Assembly (NCBI RefSeq): GCF_001483755.1
Contig: NZ_LQBK01000042.1
Coordinates: 30,430-94,429 of the forward strand
Source: Kocuria rosea subsp. polaris
GTDB lineage: Bacteria; Actinomycetota; Actinomycetes; Actinomycetales; Micrococcaceae
Direction of reading: 5' to 3'
DNA: 64,000 nt
Shown here: positions 45,890 to 56,354 of the stretch, piece after piece
How positions within the stretch are numbered: the first letter of the stretch is position 1
How the letters are laid out: each line of letters starts with the position of its first letter
Position numbers and translations under genes: made by a program
The notes under the pieces: generated by a model
Databases searched by the model: none
The model's input: the letters and a program-made list of their open reading frames with translations, nothing else
Told to the model about the DNA's origin: nothing

Positions 45890-46492
45890 CTACCACCGAC
45901 CGCTCATCGCCATCGTTCTCAGCACCTCTTCGACCTGCGAGGCGAACTGGCACAGCTGAGCGGCGCGCAGACGCCCGGGCAGGTCGACATCGCCGGGACT
46001 CCTTCTGCTCCAATATCCGAGCTGGTCTTCGACCAGCGCAAACAGAAGTCCGGGCGAGCTGTCCGCCATGAGCACGAGGAAGTCGTCCGGCGTCCACACT
46101 TCATAGGGCAAGTCATCGAGGACATGACCATCGACCGCGTGGAATCCTGAATCCTGCGTGATCACCATGTCCACACCGGCATGGACTGCCGCTGCATGAA
46201 CATGAGCGTCATTCGGATCGGCGAAGGGTGAGTCCATGATGGCGTACCCGGTGACAAGGGCCTGCGGAAAGGCTCCCTCCAGATCCCGCCTCTTCTGGCC
46301 GATGCTGCTGTCAGGCGCCGTGGGGTTCTTTCGCCTCAATCGGTACATCCACTCGGACAGGACGTCCTCCGTCCAGTGGGGCACGAACATCCCCTCTCGG
46401 CACAGCAGTGCTCCCCGAGCGATCCAATCCCGGCAAGCACGGGAGAAGAGGACGTTGGCGTCGAGGAGGACGTGAGTGGGGCCAGCATTCAT
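45890..46492 (-). CDS. PIN domain protein, probable toxin (200 aa)
   Basis: PIN-fold ribonuclease. The acidic metal-binding residues are present: Asp11 (LLDANVLFSR), Glu47, Asp95 (ADPNDAHVHAAA) and Asp114 (VITQDSGF). The domain fills residues 1-130, followed by a helical tail. It is 47 bp downstream of an HTH/excisionase-type gene, the order antitoxin-toxin. The DNA is visibly less G+C-rich than the surroundings with more A/T at third codon positions, suggesting horizontal acquisition. Confidence 0.82.
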   Translation of the reverse strand: MNAGPTHVLLDANVLFSRACRDWIARGALLCREGMFVPHWTEDVLSEWMYRLRRKNPTAPDSSIGQKRRDLEGAFPQALVTGYAIMDSPFADPNDAHVHAAAVHAGVDMVITQDSGFHAVDGHVLDDLPYEVWTPDDFLVLMADSSPGLLFALVEDQLGYWSRRSPGDVDLPGRLRAAQLCQFASQVEEVLRTMAMSGRW

Positions 46493-46539
46493 GACCTTGA
46501 GTCTATGAGCGCCGGCCCCACGCGCACGGTACGACTGGA

Positions 46540-46980
46540 CTAGGGTGCCATCTCGAGATCCTCGGAGGGATTGCGCAGACGTTCGAATGCTTGGTCGCGC
46601 GCTTCCCACTCGGATTTCCGGTATGCCAGAACGTCCTCCGCGCGAAGACGGGTGTGCTTGCCCACCGAGCGCGACGGGATCCTGCGCTCCCGCACCAGCT
46701 TCATCAGTGTCGGACGGGACATCCCCAACATCTTGGCCGCAACCGTCGTGGTGACTTCTTCTGGCGTACCCCCAATGGATACGTGCTGGCCTTGGGCCAC
46801 TCGCTTCAGCAGATCTTCCACAAGTCCGGCGAGCTGAGCCGGAACCTCATGGGAGCTCTCGCCTATCTGGATCCGCACTGTCGGACTCGTCTGGCTCTTG
46901 AGAGCTGAGACGAGTTCACGAGCCTGTTCGATCTGGACCTTTGTAGGGTCGAGGATCTCAAGCCTCGATGTCTTGGACAT
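46540..46980 (-). CDS. Helix-turn-helix (excisionase-type) protein, probable antitoxin (146 aa)
   Basis: The N-terminal half (1-72) is a small helical segment. The C-terminal half (about 73-122) is an HTH_17/excisionase-type DNA-binding domain: TTTVAAKMLGMSRPTLMKLVRERRIPSRSVGKHTRLRAEDVLAY. ATG start with AAGGAGG. It precedes the PIN gene and probably neutralises it and represses the pair. The low-G+C composition matches its partner. The 9-bp direct repeats upstream may be its operator. Confidence 0.82.
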   Translation of the reverse strand: MSKTSRLEILDPTKVQIEQARELVSALKSQTSPTVRIQIGESSHEVPAQLAGLVEDLLKRVAQGQHVSIGGTPEEVTTTVAAKMLGMSRPTLMKLVRERRIPSRSVGKHTRLRAEDVLAYRKSEWEARDQAFERLRNPSEDLEMAP

Positions 46981-47016
46981 GGTTCCTCCTTCATGTCTGA
47001 TCATGGCACCCTCGAA

Positions 47017-47038
47017 CAATAAGTGCAATAAGTGCAAT
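47017..47038. repeat. Tandem 9-bp repeats (CAATAAGTG) upstream of the toxin-antitoxin pair
   Basis: Two exact CAATAAGTG units (47017-47025, 47026-47034) followed by a partial CAAT, 37 bp upstream of the antitoxin start. Direct repeats at this place suggest a binding array for the HTH protein. Confidence 0.6.
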
Positions 47039-47085
47039 GCCTGAATGAGGTAGAGGAAGAACCGATGCTCGCACGTGGAAAGAGT

Positions 47086-47155
47086 GACGGCGGCGTCCCG
47101 CGCGGGCAGGGCGCCGCCGTCGCCCGCCGCGGCCGCGCAGGGCGGCCGCGGCGGG
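47086..47155 (-). terminator. Two tandem hairpins downstream of fba
   Basis: GACGGCGGCG (47086) pairs with CGCCGCCGTC (47112). CCCGCCGCGGCCG (47123-47135) pairs with CGGCCGCGGCGGG (47143-47155) around a 7-nt loop. The second stem begins 10 bp after the fba stop. It separates fba from the toxin-antitoxin promoter. Confidence 0.7.
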
Positions 47156-47164
47156 GTGGAGTCG

Positions 47165-48187
47165 CTACTTGACGGAGGTCCCGGCGGAGCCGAGGTTCTG
47201 GCAGGCCTCGACCACGCGGGCGGCCATGTGCTCCTCGGCCAGGGCGCCCCACACGCGCGGGTCGTACTTCTTCTTGTTGCCGACCTCGCCGTCGACCTTG
47301 AGCACACCGTCGTAGTTGGTGAACATGTGCCCGGCGACCGGGCGGGTGAAGGCGTACTGGGTGTCGGTGTCCACGTTCATCTTGACCACCCCGTACTCCA
47401 CGGAGTTCGCGATCTCCTGCGCGGTGGAGCCGGAGCCGCCGTGGAAGACGAGGTCGAAGGGACGGTCCTTGCCGATCTTCTTCCCGACCTCCTCCTGGAT
47501 CTGCTGCAGCAGCTCCGGGCGCAGCTTGACGCCGCCGGGCTTGTACACGCCGTGCACGTTGCCGAAGGTCAGGGCGGTGAGGTACCGGCCGTTCTCGCCG
47601 GCGCCGAGGGCCTCGACCGTGGCCAGGCCGTCCTCGACGGTGGAGTAGAGCTTCTCGTTGATCGCGTTCTCCACGCCGTCCTCCTCGCCGCCGACCGCGC
47701 CGATCTCGACCTCGAGGATGATCTTGGCCTTGTTCGTGCGGGCCAGCAGCTCCTGGGCGATCTTCAGGTTCTCGTCGAGCTCGATGGCGGAGCCGTCCCA
47801 CATGTGGGACTGGAAGATCGGGTCCTCGCCGCGGGCCACGGCCTTCTCGGACTCCTCGAGCAGCGGCAGCACGAAGCCCTCGAGCTTGTCCTGCGGGCAG
47901 TGGTCGGTGTGCAGGGCGATGTTGACGTCGTAGTTCTTCGCGACCTCGCGGGCGAAGGCGGCCATCGCGAGCGAGCCGGTGACCATGTCCTTCACGGAGG
48001 CCCCGGACCAGTAGGCCGCCCCGCCGGTGGAGGCCTGGATGATGCCGTCCGAGCCGGCCTCGGCGAAGCCGCGGATGGCCGCGTTGAGGGTCTGGGAGGA
48101 CGTGACGTTGATGGCCGGGTAGGCGAAACCCTTCTCCTTGGCCCGGTCGATCATCTCGGCGTAGACATCAGGGGTTGCGATGGGCAT
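47165..48187 (-). CDS. fba: Class II fructose-bisphosphate aldolase (340 aa)
   Basis: Zinc-dependent cleavage of fructose 1,6-bisphosphate to dihydroxyacetone phosphate and glyceraldehyde 3-phosphate in glycolysis, reversed in gluconeogenesis. Conserved motifs are FAYPAINVTSSQT, NIALHTDHCPQDK (zinc and catalytic Asp), EVEIGAVGGEEDG, FGNVHGVY (zinc) and FHGGSGS (phosphate). The length fits type IIA. ATG start. Single gene with strong terminators; coding is very G+C-rich with the biased codon choice of a highly expressed gene. Confidence 0.96.
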   Translation of the reverse strand: MPIATPDVYAEMIDRAKEKGFAYPAINVTSSQTLNAAIRGFAEAGSDGIIQASTGGAAYWSGASVKDMVTGSLAMAAFAREVAKNYDVNIALHTDHCPQDKLEGFVLPLLEESEKAVARGEDPIFQSHMWDGSAIELDENLKIAQELLARTNKAKIILEVEIGAVGGEEDGVENAINEKLYSTVEDGLATVEALGAGENGRYLTALTFGNVHGVYKPGGVKLRPELLQQIQEEVGKKIGKDRPFDLVFHGGSGSTAQEIANSVEYGVVKMNVDTDTQYAFTRPVAGHMFTNYDGVLKVDGEVGNKKKYDPRVWGALAEEHMAARVVEACQNLGSAGTSVK

Positions 48188-48275
48188 GCTGGCTCCTTCG
48201 GTTCGGGTGTGGCCTGGCTCCCACTCTAGCCAAACCGGCGCCGGGGGACGACGGGTGGACGCCGCGGGTCGCCCG

Positions 48276-48926
48276 TCACACGACGGGCTGGCCGAAGACG
48301 TGCCGCCGGATCCAGGCGTGCATCGCCACCGCGGCCGCGGCCGAGGCGTTGATGGAGCGGGTCGAGCCGAACTGGGCGATGGACAGGGTGGTCCCGGCCG
48401 CCGCGTGCATCTCGGGGCTCAGCCCCGGTCCCTCCTGGCCGAGCACCAGCACGCAGCGCGCCGGCAGGTCGTAGGTCTCGAGCTGCTGCGAGTCGGGGAA
48501 GTTGTCGATCCCGATCACGGGCAGGCCCTCGGCGTGCGCCCAGTCCGTGAACTCCTCGACGCTCGCGTGGTGGCGCACGTGCTGATACCTGTCGGTGACC
48601 ATCGCTCCGCGGCGGTTCCAGCGCCGCCGGCCCACGATGTGCACCTCCCGGGCGAGGAACGCGTTGGCGGTGCGCACCACCGAGCCGATGTTGAGGTCGT
48701 GCTGCCAGTTCTCCACGGCCACGTGGAAGCCGTGCCGGCGGGTGTCGAGATCGGCCACGATGGCGTCCATCGTCCAGTACCGGTAGGCGTCCACGACGTT
48801 GCGCCGGTCCCCGTGCTCGAGCAGCTCCGGGTCCCACTGCCCGCCCTCGGGCCAGGGGCCCTCCCAGGGGCCGACGCCGACCGCCGGGGCCGCCGGGGCA
48901 CCGGCCTCGTCGACGGGGTCAGTCAA
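48276..48926 (-). CDS. SpoU/TrmH family RNA 2'-O-methyltransferase (216 aa)
   Basis: SPOUT-fold methyltransferase that uses SAM to modify ribose in tRNA or rRNA. The three motifs are present: NIGSVVRTANAF, LVLGQEGPGLS and GSTRSINASAAAAVAMH. A Gly/Pro-rich 30-residue N-terminus precedes the fold. Start uncertain: I chose TTG at 48926, which overlaps the pyrE stop by eight bases; no ATG lies before the conserved core. Co-transcribed with pyrE. Confidence 0.85.
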   Translation of the reverse strand: MTDPVDEAGAPAAPAVGVGPWEGPWPEGGQWDPELLEHGDRRNVVDAYRYWTMDAIVADLDTRRHGFHVAVENWQHDLNIGSVVRTANAFLAREVHIVGRRRWNRRGAMVTDRYQHVRHHASVEEFTDWAHAEGLPVIGIDNFPDSQQLETYDLPARCVLVLGQEGPGLSPEMHAAAGTTLSIAQFGSTRSINASAAAAVAMHAWIRRHVFGQPVV

Positions 48927-49500
48927 GCCCGAACTCGTCCTTCGTGAAGGCGTAGAGGCACGGCACGCCCGCGGTCTCCTCGATGCGCTCCTTGGCGCCG
49001 GTCCGCCGGTCCACGATGATCGCCACGGCCACCACGTTGGCGCCGGTCCGCTGCAGGGCCTCCACCGCGGTGAGCGCGGAGCCGCCCGTGGTGGAGGTGT
49101 CCTCCACCACGACGACGTCGCGGCCCCGCACCGGGGGGCCCTCGACCTGGCGGCCCATCCCGTAGCTCTTCTGGGCCTTGCGGACCACGAACGTGTCGAT
49201 CGCCCGGCCCTGGTCACCGGCCGTGCGCATGATCGCGTGGCCCACGGGGTCCGCGCCCATGGTCAGCCCGCCCACGGCGTCGCAGGAGATCCCCGCCTCG
49301 TCGAGCAGGGCCAGCATCACCTGGCCCACGTAGCGGGACGCCTCGTGGTGGAGGGTCACGCGGCGCAGGTCCACGTAGTAGTCGGCCTCGATGCCGCTGG
49401 CGAGCGTCACCTTGCCCCGCACCACGGCGAGGTCGGTGATCAGCTGGCGGAGGCGGTCGCGGGCCGTGGCGAGGTCGACGGGCGAGAAGTCGGTGGTCAT
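48919..49500 (-). CDS. pyrE: Orotate phosphoribosyltransferase (193 aa)
   Basis: Makes orotidine 5'-phosphate from orotate and PRPP in pyrimidine synthesis. LASGIEADYYVDLRRVTL is near the start, VGGLTMGADPVGHA in the middle, and the PRPP-binding motif VVVVEDTSTTGGSAL at about 130-145. Length and start (ATG) are standard. First gene of a two-gene unit with the RNA methyltransferase. Confidence 0.95.
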   Translation of the reverse strand: MTTDFSPVDLATARDRLRQLITDLAVVRGKVTLASGIEADYYVDLRRVTLHHEASRYVGQVMLALLDEAGISCDAVGGLTMGADPVGHAIMRTAGDQGRAIDTFVVRKAQKSYGMGRQVEGPPVRGRDVVVVEDTSTTGGSALTAVEALQRTGANVVAVAIIVDRRTGAKERIEETAGVPCLYAFTKDEFGLD

Positions 49501-49525
49501 GGGCCCCAGTCTATGGGGCGGACCC

Positions 49526-50284
49526 TCAGCGGGGCGCCATGCGCAGCGCCCCGTCCATGCGGACCGTGGCGCCGTTGAGGTAGTCGTTGTCGAGGAACGT
49601 CGCCACGAGCTGGGCGAACTCCCCGGGCCGGCCCAGCCGGCGCGGGAACGGCACGCCCGCGGCGAGACCGGCCCGGAACTCGTCGCTCACCGCCGCGAGC
49701 ATGGGCGTCTCCACCACCCCGGGGGCGATGGTGTTCACCCGGATCCCGGCGCTCGCGAGGTCCCGGGCCGCGGTGATGCCCAGGCTGTGCACCCCGCCCT
49801 TCGACGCCGCGTAGGCGGCCTGCCCGACCTGCCCCTCGAACGCGGCGACGGAGGCGGTGTTGACGACCAGCCCGCGCTGCCCGTCGTCGTCGACCGGGTC
49901 GGTGGCCGCGATCCGCTCCGCGGCCAGCGCCAGGACGGTGAACGTGCCGAGGAGGTTGACGCGCAGCACGGTCTCGAACAGGTCGAGGTCGTGCACGCCC
50001 TGCCTGCCCAGCACCCGGGCGGAGGGGCCGATGCCGGCGCAGTTCACCACGGTGCGCAGGGGCCCGGCGGCGGCCGCGGCCGCCACGGCCTCGCGCACCT
50101 GCTCCCGGTCGGTGACGTCGGCGGGGACGTGGCGCACGCCGGGGACGTCGGGGGCCTTCTCGATCGCGGCCGGGAGGTCGACGGCGAAGACCCGCACGCC
50201 GCGCCCGGCCAGCATCGCGGCGGTGGCGGCGCCGAGTCCTGAGGCGGCTCCGGTGACGAGGGCGGAGGTGTCGGTGACGTCCAT
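49526..50284 (-). CDS. Short-chain dehydrogenase, 3-hydroxyacyl-CoA dehydrogenase type (252 aa)
   Basis: Rossmann-fold SDR. The cofactor motif TGAASGLG is near residue 11, Asp36 (FAVDL) favours NAD(H), NCAGIG is conserved and the catalytic YAASKGG holds Tyr and Lys. TETPML-type ending VVETPML and the overall pattern resemble HSD10-like 3-hydroxyacyl-CoA dehydrogenases. It is 68 bp downstream of an acyl-CoA dehydrogenase, which supports a beta-oxidation role. Confidence 0.87.
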   Translation of the reverse strand: MDVTDTSALVTGAASGLGAATAAMLAGRGVRVFAVDLPAAIEKAPDVPGVRHVPADVTDREQVREAVAAAAAAGPLRTVVNCAGIGPSARVLGRQGVHDLDLFETVLRVNLLGTFTVLALAAERIAATDPVDDDGQRGLVVNTASVAAFEGQVGQAAYAASKGGVHSLGITAARDLASAGIRVNTIAPGVVETPMLAAVSDEFRAGLAAGVPFPRRLGRPGEFAQLVATFLDNDYLNGATVRMDGALRMAPR

Positions 50285-50352
50285 GCGGGCTCCTTCCGGG
50301 GAGCTGCTCGGGGGTGGTGGGAGGTGGCCGGGCGGTGGCGCGCGGGCCCCGC

Positions 50353-51561
50353 TCAGACGAACGCGGAGACGCCCGTGACGGCGCGGCCCACGATGAGGGC
50401 GTTGATCTCGTAGGTGCCCTCGTAGGTGTAGAGGATCTCGACGTCGTTGAAGAGCTTGGCCATCTCGTGGTCGGTCACCACGCCGTTGCCGCCGAGCAGG
50501 TTCCGGCCCAGGGCGGCCGACTCCCGGGCCAGGGAGGTGGTGGTGGCCTTGGCCAGGGCGGCGTGGGGCATGTCGAAGCCGCCGTCCTCCTGCAGCCGGG
50601 CGATCTGGGCCATGAGGCCCAGGGTGGCGGTGGTGTTGCCGAGGATCCGGGCGAGGGGCTCCTGGACGAGCTGGAACTTCGCGAGCGGGCGGCCGAACTG
50701 CGTCCGGGCCAGGGCGTAGGCCCGGGCGACGTCGAAGATCGCCAGCTGCACCCCGGCCGCCTGCCAGCCCACCCAGGCGCGGGAGTTGCGCAGCATCTCG
50801 TTGGCCGCGGCGAAGTCCTGCGCCCCGGGCAGGGCGCCGGCGGCGGGGATCCGGACCTCGTCCAGGACGATGTCGGCGTTCTGCATGATCCGCAGGCCGA
50901 TCTTGTGCTCGATCTTGGTGGCGGACCAGCCCGGGCGGTCGGTCTCCACGAGGAAGCCCTTGACCTGCCCGTCGGCGGTGTCCCGGGCCCAGACGATCGC
51001 GACGTCGGCGATCGTGCCGGCGCCGATCCAGCGCTTGGTCCCGGTGAGCACCCACTCGTCGCCGTCGCGGGTCGCGGTGGTGGCCAGTCCGCCGGCGATG
51101 TCGGAGCCGTGCTCGGGCTCGGTGAGGGCGAACGCGCCGAGGGCCCGGAAGCGGCGCAGCTCCGGCAGCCACCGGGCCTTCTGCCCGGGCGAGCCCAGGG
51201 CGTCGATCAGGTCGACGACGAGCTCGTTGTGGATGCCCACGAGGGCGCTCAGGGAGACGTCGGCCCGGGCGACCTCGGCGTAGGCCAGGCCCCGGAACAG
51301 CCGGCTCGCCCCGGAGAGCTCGAGCTCGCCGAGCCCGTGGGCGGCCAGGTCCGGGAGCAGGTGGGACGGGAACTCCTCGCGGTTCCAGTACGGCGTGACC
51401 ACGGGACGGACCTGCTCCTGGAGGAAGGCGCGCAGCTCGGCCAGCCGCGCGCGCTCGGACGGGGGCAGCAGGGCGGCGAAGCAGAAGAGGTCGGCGTCCG
51501 GGAAGGGGATGCCGGGGTGCTGCTCCACGGACGGGGATTCCCCGCGCAGGACCGGGTTCAT
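50353..51561 (-). CDS. Acyl-CoA dehydrogenase, glutaryl-CoA-dehydrogenase-like (402 aa)
   Basis: FAD-dependent acyl-CoA oxidation. ALTEPEHGSDIAGG, KRWIGAGTIAD, RTQFGRPLAKFQLVQ and LGGNGVVTDHEMAKLFNDVEILYTYEGTYEIN match the glutaryl-CoA dehydrogenase group, with the catalytic Glu in YEGTYE. Start at MNPVLRG (AAAGGA upstream). First gene of a two-gene operon with the SDR. Substrate could be glutaryl-CoA or another short-chain acyl-CoA. Confidence 0.9.
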   Translation of the reverse strand: MNPVLRGESPSVEQHPGIPFPDADLFCFAALLPPSERARLAELRAFLQEQVRPVVTPYWNREEFPSHLLPDLAAHGLGELELSGASRLFRGLAYAEVARADVSLSALVGIHNELVVDLIDALGSPGQKARWLPELRRFRALGAFALTEPEHGSDIAGGLATTATRDGDEWVLTGTKRWIGAGTIADVAIVWARDTADGQVKGFLVETDRPGWSATKIEHKIGLRIMQNADIVLDEVRIPAAGALPGAQDFAAANEMLRNSRAWVGWQAAGVQLAIFDVARAYALARTQFGRPLAKFQLVQEPLARILGNTTATLGLMAQIARLQEDGGFDMPHAALAKATTTSLARESAALGRNLLGGNGVVTDHEMAKLFNDVEILYTYEGTYEINALIVGRAVTGVSAFV

Positions 51562-51675
51562 GGGATGTCCTTTCGTCGGTCCGGGCGGAGGGGTGGCCCG
51601 CCGGGACCGGGTCGAACCGTACGGTGGTGAGCACATCGTACTGTGATCCAGCTCACCGCCGGCGGAGGGGGCGGC

Positions 51676-52335
51676 TCACCGCGGACCGGCGACCCGGCCG
51701 TTCTCGAGCACCACGACGCGCTCGGCCAGCGCGGCGGCGTCCTCGGGGTCGTGGCTGATGACCAGGGCGGTCCGGCCCTCCAGCACCCGGACGAGCAGCT
51801 CGCGGACGACCGGCGTGGTGGCCGCGTCCAGGGCGGAGAACGGCTCGTCGAGCAGCAGCAGCCGCGGCTCGGCCGCCAGGGCCCGGGCGATGGCCACGCG
51901 CTGCGCCTGCCCGCCGGAGAGCTGGGCCGGGCGGCGGCCGGCGAACTGCTCAGCCCCCACCTCGGCGAGCCAGTGCCGGGCGGCGTCCCGGGACCGGGCG
52001 CGGCCGGCGCCGCGGCTGCGCGGGCCGAAGGCCACGTTCTCGAGCACGCTCAGGTGCGGGAACAGCAGGGGCTCCTGCGCCATGAGCGCGATGCCGCGCT
52101 CGTGCGGGGGCGCCCAGCTCCCGCGCCCGGAGCCGTCGAGGTCGAAGAGGACGGACCCGCCGAGGGTGCACCGGCCGGTGTCCGGTACGAGCAGCCCGGC
52201 GAGGACGGCGAACAGGGTGGACTTCCCCGCGCCGTTGTGGCCGGTCACCGCCACGGTGGCCCCCGGCGGGACGCTCAGCGAGAGGGCCCAGTCCCGCGCG
52301 GCCACCCGGGCGTCCACGGACAGTCCCTCCGTCAT
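51676..52335 (-). CDS. modC: Molybdate ABC transporter ATPase (short, ModC-like, 219 aa)
   Basis: ABC ATPase with Walker A GHNGAGKS, signature [15 protein letters not shown], Walker [13 protein letters not shown] and H-loop VISHDPED. It lacks the C-terminal TOBE domains of the longer ModC proteins; the regulator encoded upstream supplies a TOBE domain instead. Overlaps modB by ATGA. Last gene of modABC. Confidence 0.88.
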   Translation of the reverse strand: MTEGLSVDARVAARDWALSLSVPPGATVAVTGHNGAGKSTLFAVLAGLLVPDTGRCTLGGSVLFDLDGSGRGSWAPPHERGIALMAQEPLLFPHLSVLENVAFGPRSRGAGRARSRDAARHWLAEVGAEQFAGRRPAQLSGGQAQRVAIARALAAEPRLLLLDEPFSALDAATTPVVRELLVRVLEGRTALVISHDPEDAAALAERVVVLENGRVAGPR

Positions 52336-53138
52336 CGCCGGCCCGCCGTCCGGCGCCCGGGGGCCGTGAGCCCCACGACGAGCACCGCCACGACCACGAG
52401 CACGAGCGAGAGGGCGACGGCGGCGTCCGGGTCGGTCTCCCGCAGCAGGTAGATCTCCAGGGGCAGGGTGCGGGTGGTCCCCTCCAGGCTGCCCGCGAAG
52501 GTCAGGGTGGCCCCGAACTCGCCCAGGCAGCGCGCGAAGGAGAGCACGGCGCCGGAGGCCAGTCCCGGCAGCACCAGGGGCAGGGTGACGCGCCGCAGCA
52601 CGGTGGTGGGCCGGGCGCCGAGGGTGGCCGCGACCTCCTCGTAGCCGGCCGCGGCGCTGCGCAGCGCGCCCTCGAGGCTGACCACGAGGAACGGCAGCGC
52701 CACGAACGTCTGGGCGAGCACCACGGCCACGGTGGTGAAGGCGATGCTGATCCCGGCCAGCTCGAGGTGGCGCCCGACGAGCCCGTGGCGCCCGAAGGTG
52801 TGGAGCAGGGCGATCCCGCCGACCACGGGCGGCAGCACCAGGGGCAGCAGCACCAGCGAGCGCAGCAGCCGGGCGCCGGGCGGCCGCGCGCGGGCCAGCA
52901 CGAGGGCCAGCGGGGCGCCCAGCAGCACGCACAGCGCGGTGGAGGCGGCCGCGGTGCGCAGGCTCAGCCACAGGGCGGTGCGGGAGGACTCCGAGGTGAT
53001 CAGGCCGAGGAAGCCGCCCCCGTCCACCCGGGCGAGCATCCCGAGGACCGGCAGGACCACCACCAGGGCGCCCAGGGCGGCCGGGACCCACACCCAGCCG
53101 GGGACGGTGCTGAACCCGCGGGGACGACGCCGGATCAC
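52332..53138 (-). CDS. modB: Molybdate ABC transporter permease (268 aa)
   Basis: Inner-membrane permease with about five to six helices and the coupling loop [29 protein letters not shown]. The segments [24 protein letters not shown] and [11 protein letters not shown]-type ([17 protein letters not shown]) match ModB. GTG start inside the modA stop (GTGA); coupled to modC in the same way. Confidence 0.92.
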   Translation of the reverse strand: MIRRRPRGFSTVPGWVWVPAALGALVVVLPVLGMLARVDGGGFLGLITSESSRTALWLSLRTAAASTALCVLLGAPLALVLARARPPGARLLRSLVLLPLVLPPVVGGIALLHTFGRHGLVGRHLELAGISIAFTTVAVVLAQTFVALPFLVVSLEGALRSAAAGYEEVAATLGARPTTVLRRVTLPLVLPGLASGAVLSFARCLGEFGATLTFAGSLEGTTRTLPLEIYLLRETDPDAAVALSLVLVVVAVLVVGLTAPGRRTAGRR

Positions 53139-53905
53139 GGCGCCCCGAACCCCGCCCGGGCCAGGACCTCCCGGCCGCGGTCGCCGGCGACGAGCTCGAG
53201 GAACTGCCGGGCCGGCGCGTCGGCGTCCGCGAGCGCGGCGACGGCCGGGCGGGTCACGGCCCGGGACGCCTGCGGGACCTCGACGACCTCGACCGCGTCC
53301 CCGGCCGAGCGCGCGTCCGTGGCGTAGACCAGGCCGGCGTCCGCCTGGCCCGAGACGACCTTGCCGAGCACGCCCGTCACGGCGCCCTCCTCGCTCACCG
53401 GGCTCAGCCGCACGCCCGTGGCCTCCTCGACGCGTTCCGCGGCGGCGCCGCACGGCACCTGCGGCGCGCACACCACGACCTGCACGCCCGGCTCGGCCAG
53501 GTCCCGGAAGGTCCCGACGCCGGCCGGGTTTCCTGCGGGCACGACCACGGTCAGGACGTTGGTCGCGAAGACCTCGGGCGCGCCGTCGACGAGGCCGGCG
53601 TCCACGGCCGCGGCCATGCTCCGCTCGTCGGCGGTGGCGAGGACGTCGGCGGGCGCGCCCGCCGCGATCTGCTGGACCAGGGCGGAGGAGCCGGCGAAGT
53701 TCAGCGACACCTCCACCTCCGGGTGCTGCGCCTCGAACTGCTCGGCGAGCTCGGTGAAGACGTCCGTGAGGGAGGCCGCGGCGTGGACGTCGAGGACGGT
53801 GGCGGGCTCGCCGCCGGCCGCGGGGGACGGGCCGGCCCCGCACCCGGCGGCGCCGAGCCCGAGACCGGCGAGGAGGAGCGCGACGGCGGTGGTCCTGGTG
53901 TGCAC
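53135..53905 (-). CDS. modA: Molybdate-binding lipoprotein (256 aa)
   Basis: Extracytoplasmic receptor for molybdate or tungstate. The signal peptide ends in lipobox GAAGC (Cys at 22). [13 protein letters not shown] and [12 protein letters not shown] form the anion site with their Ser residues, and [12 protein letters not shown] and GLVYATDA are conserved. It lies eight bases after the HTH-TOBE regulator stop, in one operon regulator-modA-modB-modC. Confidence 0.94.
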   Translation of the reverse strand: MHTRTTAVALLLAGLGLGAAGCGAGPSPAAGGEPATVLDVHAAASLTDVFTELAEQFEAQHPEVEVSLNFAGSSALVQQIAAGAPADVLATADERSMAAAVDAGLVDGAPEVFATNVLTVVVPAGNPAGVGTFRDLAEPGVQVVVCAPQVPCGAAAERVEEATGVRLSPVSEEGAVTGVLGKVVSGQADAGLVYATDARSAGDAVEVVEVPQASRAVTRPAVAALADADAPARQFLELVAGDRGREVLARAGFGAP

Positions 53906-53912
53906 CGCCGCC

Positions 53913-54311
53913 TCACGTCCCCGGGGTCTCGACGACGACGTCGGTCGACTTGACGACGGCCGTGGCCACGCGGCCGGGCTCCAGGCCCAGGTCCCGGACG
54001 GCCTCGGTGCTCATGAGGGAGACCACCCGGTGCGGGCCGCACTGCAGCTCCACCTGGGACATCACGGTGTCCGAGACGACCTCGGTGACCAGCCCCACGA
54101 ACCGGTTGCGCGCCGAGCTGGCGACCCGCGCGGGGTCCTCGGGCCGCACGGAGCGGTCCTTGAGCAGGCGGGCCAGCTCCAGTCCGTCCACCACGGTCTG
54201 GCCGGTCGCGCCGCGGGTGCTGCGCAGCGTGCCCTGGTCGATCCAGCGCCGGACGGTGTCGTCGCTGACGCCGAGGAAGCGGGCGGCGTCGGCGATCCTG
54301 ATCTCGGTCAT
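53913..54311 (-). CDS. HTH and TOBE (molybdopterin-binding) domain regulator (132 aa)
   Basis: The N-terminal MerR/excisionase-type HTH (IRIADAARFLGVSDDTVRRWIDQG, residues 4-27) is joined to a C-terminal TOBE/Mop domain (about 65-130: SSARNRFVGLVTEVVSDTVMSQVELQCGPHRVVSLMS). It is a small functional analogue of ModE that senses molybdate and controls the mod operon. First gene of the operon, with a perfect palindrome 12 bp upstream. Confidence 0.88.
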   Translation of the reverse strand: MTEIRIADAARFLGVSDDTVRRWIDQGTLRSTRGATGQTVVDGLELARLLKDRSVRPEDPARVASSARNRFVGLVTEVVSDTVMSQVELQCGPHRVVSLMSTEAVRDLGLEPGRVATAVVKSTDVVVETPGT

Positions 54312-54322
54312 GGCGCCACCCT

Positions 54323-54338
54323 ATCCGCAGCTGCGGAT
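54323..54338. promoter_or_regulatory. 16-bp palindrome ATCCGCAGCTGCGGAT upstream of the mod operon
   Basis: Perfect palindrome 12 bp upstream of the HTH-TOBE start (54311). A related half, CGCAGGTGCGGA, occurs at about 54358-54369 near the recQ stop. Likely operator for the HTH-TOBE protein. Confidence 0.6.
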
Positions 54339-54371
54339 GTAGGGGGAGAGATGGGACGCAGGTGCGGAGGG

Positions 54372-56321
<1,950 letters not shown>

Positions 56322-56354
56322 ACGGCCAGGGTAGCCGGTGCGGGCGGGACGTCG

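Noticed and set aside
45844-46150. Plus-strand short open frames opposite the PIN gene
   Set aside because: The minus-strand PIN protein has conserved acidic residues; the plus-strand frames show no motif.
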